This document shows, piece after piece, positions 63,237-64,000 of a DNA stretch of 64,000 nucleotides. Position 1 is the first letter of the stretch; each line of letters starts with the position of its first letter. The stretch spans positions 2,294,001 through 2,358,000 of the forward strand of contig NZ_CP034279.1 in the NCBI RefSeq assembly GCF_009739905.1, written 5' to 3'. The position numbers and the translations under genes are program-made. The stretch is from Streptomyces ficellus. Lineage in GTDB: Bacteria > Actinomycetota > Actinomycetes > Streptomycetales > Streptomycetaceae. The notes below the pieces were generated by a model. The model searched no databases and was not told the origin of the DNA. It saw nothing but the letters and a program-made list of their open reading frames with translations.

Positions 63237-64000
63237 CCCGCGACCTGACCGCGACGCCCGCACTGGCGGCGACCGACCTCAAGCGGCTGACCACCGGCGA
63301 GGTCAGCGACCCGCACGCGCTCCTCGGCCCGCATCCGGGCCCCGCCGGGGTGACCGTGCGCGTCCTGCGCCCGCTGGCCGACGCCGTGACGCTCACCGGC
63401 CCGGCGGGCGGGACGCTCACCGAGCTGGCCCACGAGGGCGGCGGTGTCTTCTCCGGCCTCCTCCCGGGGCGGGACCTCCCCGACTACCGGGTCACGGCCC
63501 GCTACGGGGACCGGACCCACACCTACGACGACCCGTACCGCTACCTGCCGACGCTCGGCGAGCTGGACCTGCACCTGATCCGGGAGGGCCGGCACGAGCA
63601 GCTGTGGCGGGTCCTCGGCGCGAACGTCCGCGAGCACGAGTCGGGGCACGGCCGGGCGCGGGGCACCGCGTTCGCGGTGTGGGCGCCGGACGCGCGTGCC
63701 GTGCGCCTGGTCGGGGACCTCAACCACTGGGACGGCGCCGCCCATCCGATGCGGTCGCTCGGCGCGAGCGGGGTGTGGGAGCTGTTCGTCCCGGGCGCCG
63801 GGCCCGGCTGCCGCTACAAGTACGAGCTGCTCACGCCCGACGGCCGCTGGATCCAGAAGGCCGACCCGCTGGCCTCGGCGGCCGAGCCGGCCCCCGGCAC
63901 CGCGTCCGTCGTGCACGTCTCCGGCCACCGCTGGGGCGACGGCGACTGGATGCGCCGCCGCGGCCGGCCGGACGCCACCGCCGCGCCGATGAGCGTGTAC
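63233..64000 (+). CDS. glgB: 1,4-alpha-glucan branching enzyme, 3' end outside window
   Basis: 256 residues are visible from a GTG overlapping the glgE stop. The N1 beta-sandwich (DPHALLGPHPGPAGVTVRVLRPLA) and the CBM48 domain (GRARGTAFAVWAPDARAVRLVGDLNHWDG, SGVWELFVPG, YKYELLTPDG) are present; the frame is cut at MSVY, where the barrel would begin. GlgB introduces alpha-1,6 branches into the GlgE product. The order glgE-glgB is the usual actinobacterial one. Confidence 0.95.
   Translation, partial: MTRDLTATPALAATDLKRLTTGEVSDPHALLGPHPGPAGVTVRVLRPLADAVTLTGPAGGTLTELAHEGGGVFSGLLPGRDLPDYRVTARYGDRTHTYDDPYRYLPTLGELDLHLIREGRHEQLWRVLGANVREHESGHGRARGTAFAVWAPDARAVRLVGDLNHWDGAAHPMRSLGASGVWELFVPGAGPGCRYKYELLTPDGRWIQKADPLASAAEPAPGTASVVHVSGHRWGDGDWMRRRGRPDATAAPMSVY

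Overview
The window is very GC-rich and carries a gene order typical of the Streptomyces core chromosome. The minus strand reads response regulator, nrtL, lysA, hom, thrC, thrB, rho, secreted protease, LCP protein, rpmE, prfA, prmC, tsaC-type synthase, phosphatase, glyA, MraY/WecA-like transferase, atpI, atpB. GTG starts, actinobacterial Rho with a long Arg/Gly-rich insert and a SigR-type promoter before rpmE all fit Streptomyces or a close relative.

Layout. (1) 1-20744, minus strand: housekeeping genes for threonine, lysine and methionine precursors, translation termination, transcription termination, the cell envelope and the start of the ATP synthase operon. (2) 20913-20984: tRNA-Arg(CCG). 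(3) 20943-39009: an integrated actinomycete integrative and conjugative element (AICE) of about 18 kb. It is bounded by a 43-bp perfect repeat of the tRNA 3' end. It carries a tyrosine integrase and excisionase, a DUF3987 plus Prim-Pol replication pair, an FtsK/TraB-type translocase, small membrane and zinc proteins, a GGDEF protein and a GntR (KorSA-like) repressor with three CCTAGG operators. Its cargo is an XRE-TPR regulator with a creatininase-family protein, and a lower-GC OLD-like ATPase/Toprim nuclease. Several non-coding structures stand out: two tRNA acceptor/T-arm minihelices, a rRNA-leader-like box, a nine-copy CACAGAAA array, CTAG-rich palindromes behind traB and a 54-bp repeated leader. 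(4) 39026-42245: a variable region with the displaced tRNA terminator, a frameshifted NAD(P)-dependent dehydrogenase, an HxlR regulator, a MITE-like element and a sulfurtransferase.

(5) 42359-64000: a plus-strand accessory cluster behind a divergent LuxR-type regulator. It opens with a 52-residue membrane peptide. A sugar nucleotidyltransferase, a NAD(P)-binding protein, a transposase-like protein lacking its first catalytic Asp, maltokinase, a thioredoxin-reductase-like flavoprotein, an EthD-repeat protein, two DJ-1/PfpI proteins flanking a ThDP enzyme, and an AGE-type epimerase-like protein follow. The last part is glgX, two STAS proteins, an RsbW-like ATPase, a SpoIIE-type phosphatase, a MinD/ParA-like ATPase, glgE and glgB, the last cut by the window end. 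Most junctions overlap by 4-8 bases, so much of it is probably co-transcribed.

In this cluster maltokinase, GlgE, GlgB and GlgX form an alpha-glucan building and trimming set. A partner-switching module and a MinD-like ATPase sit inside the same operon. I know of no described pathway with this combination, and it is the best candidate here for an undescribed system.
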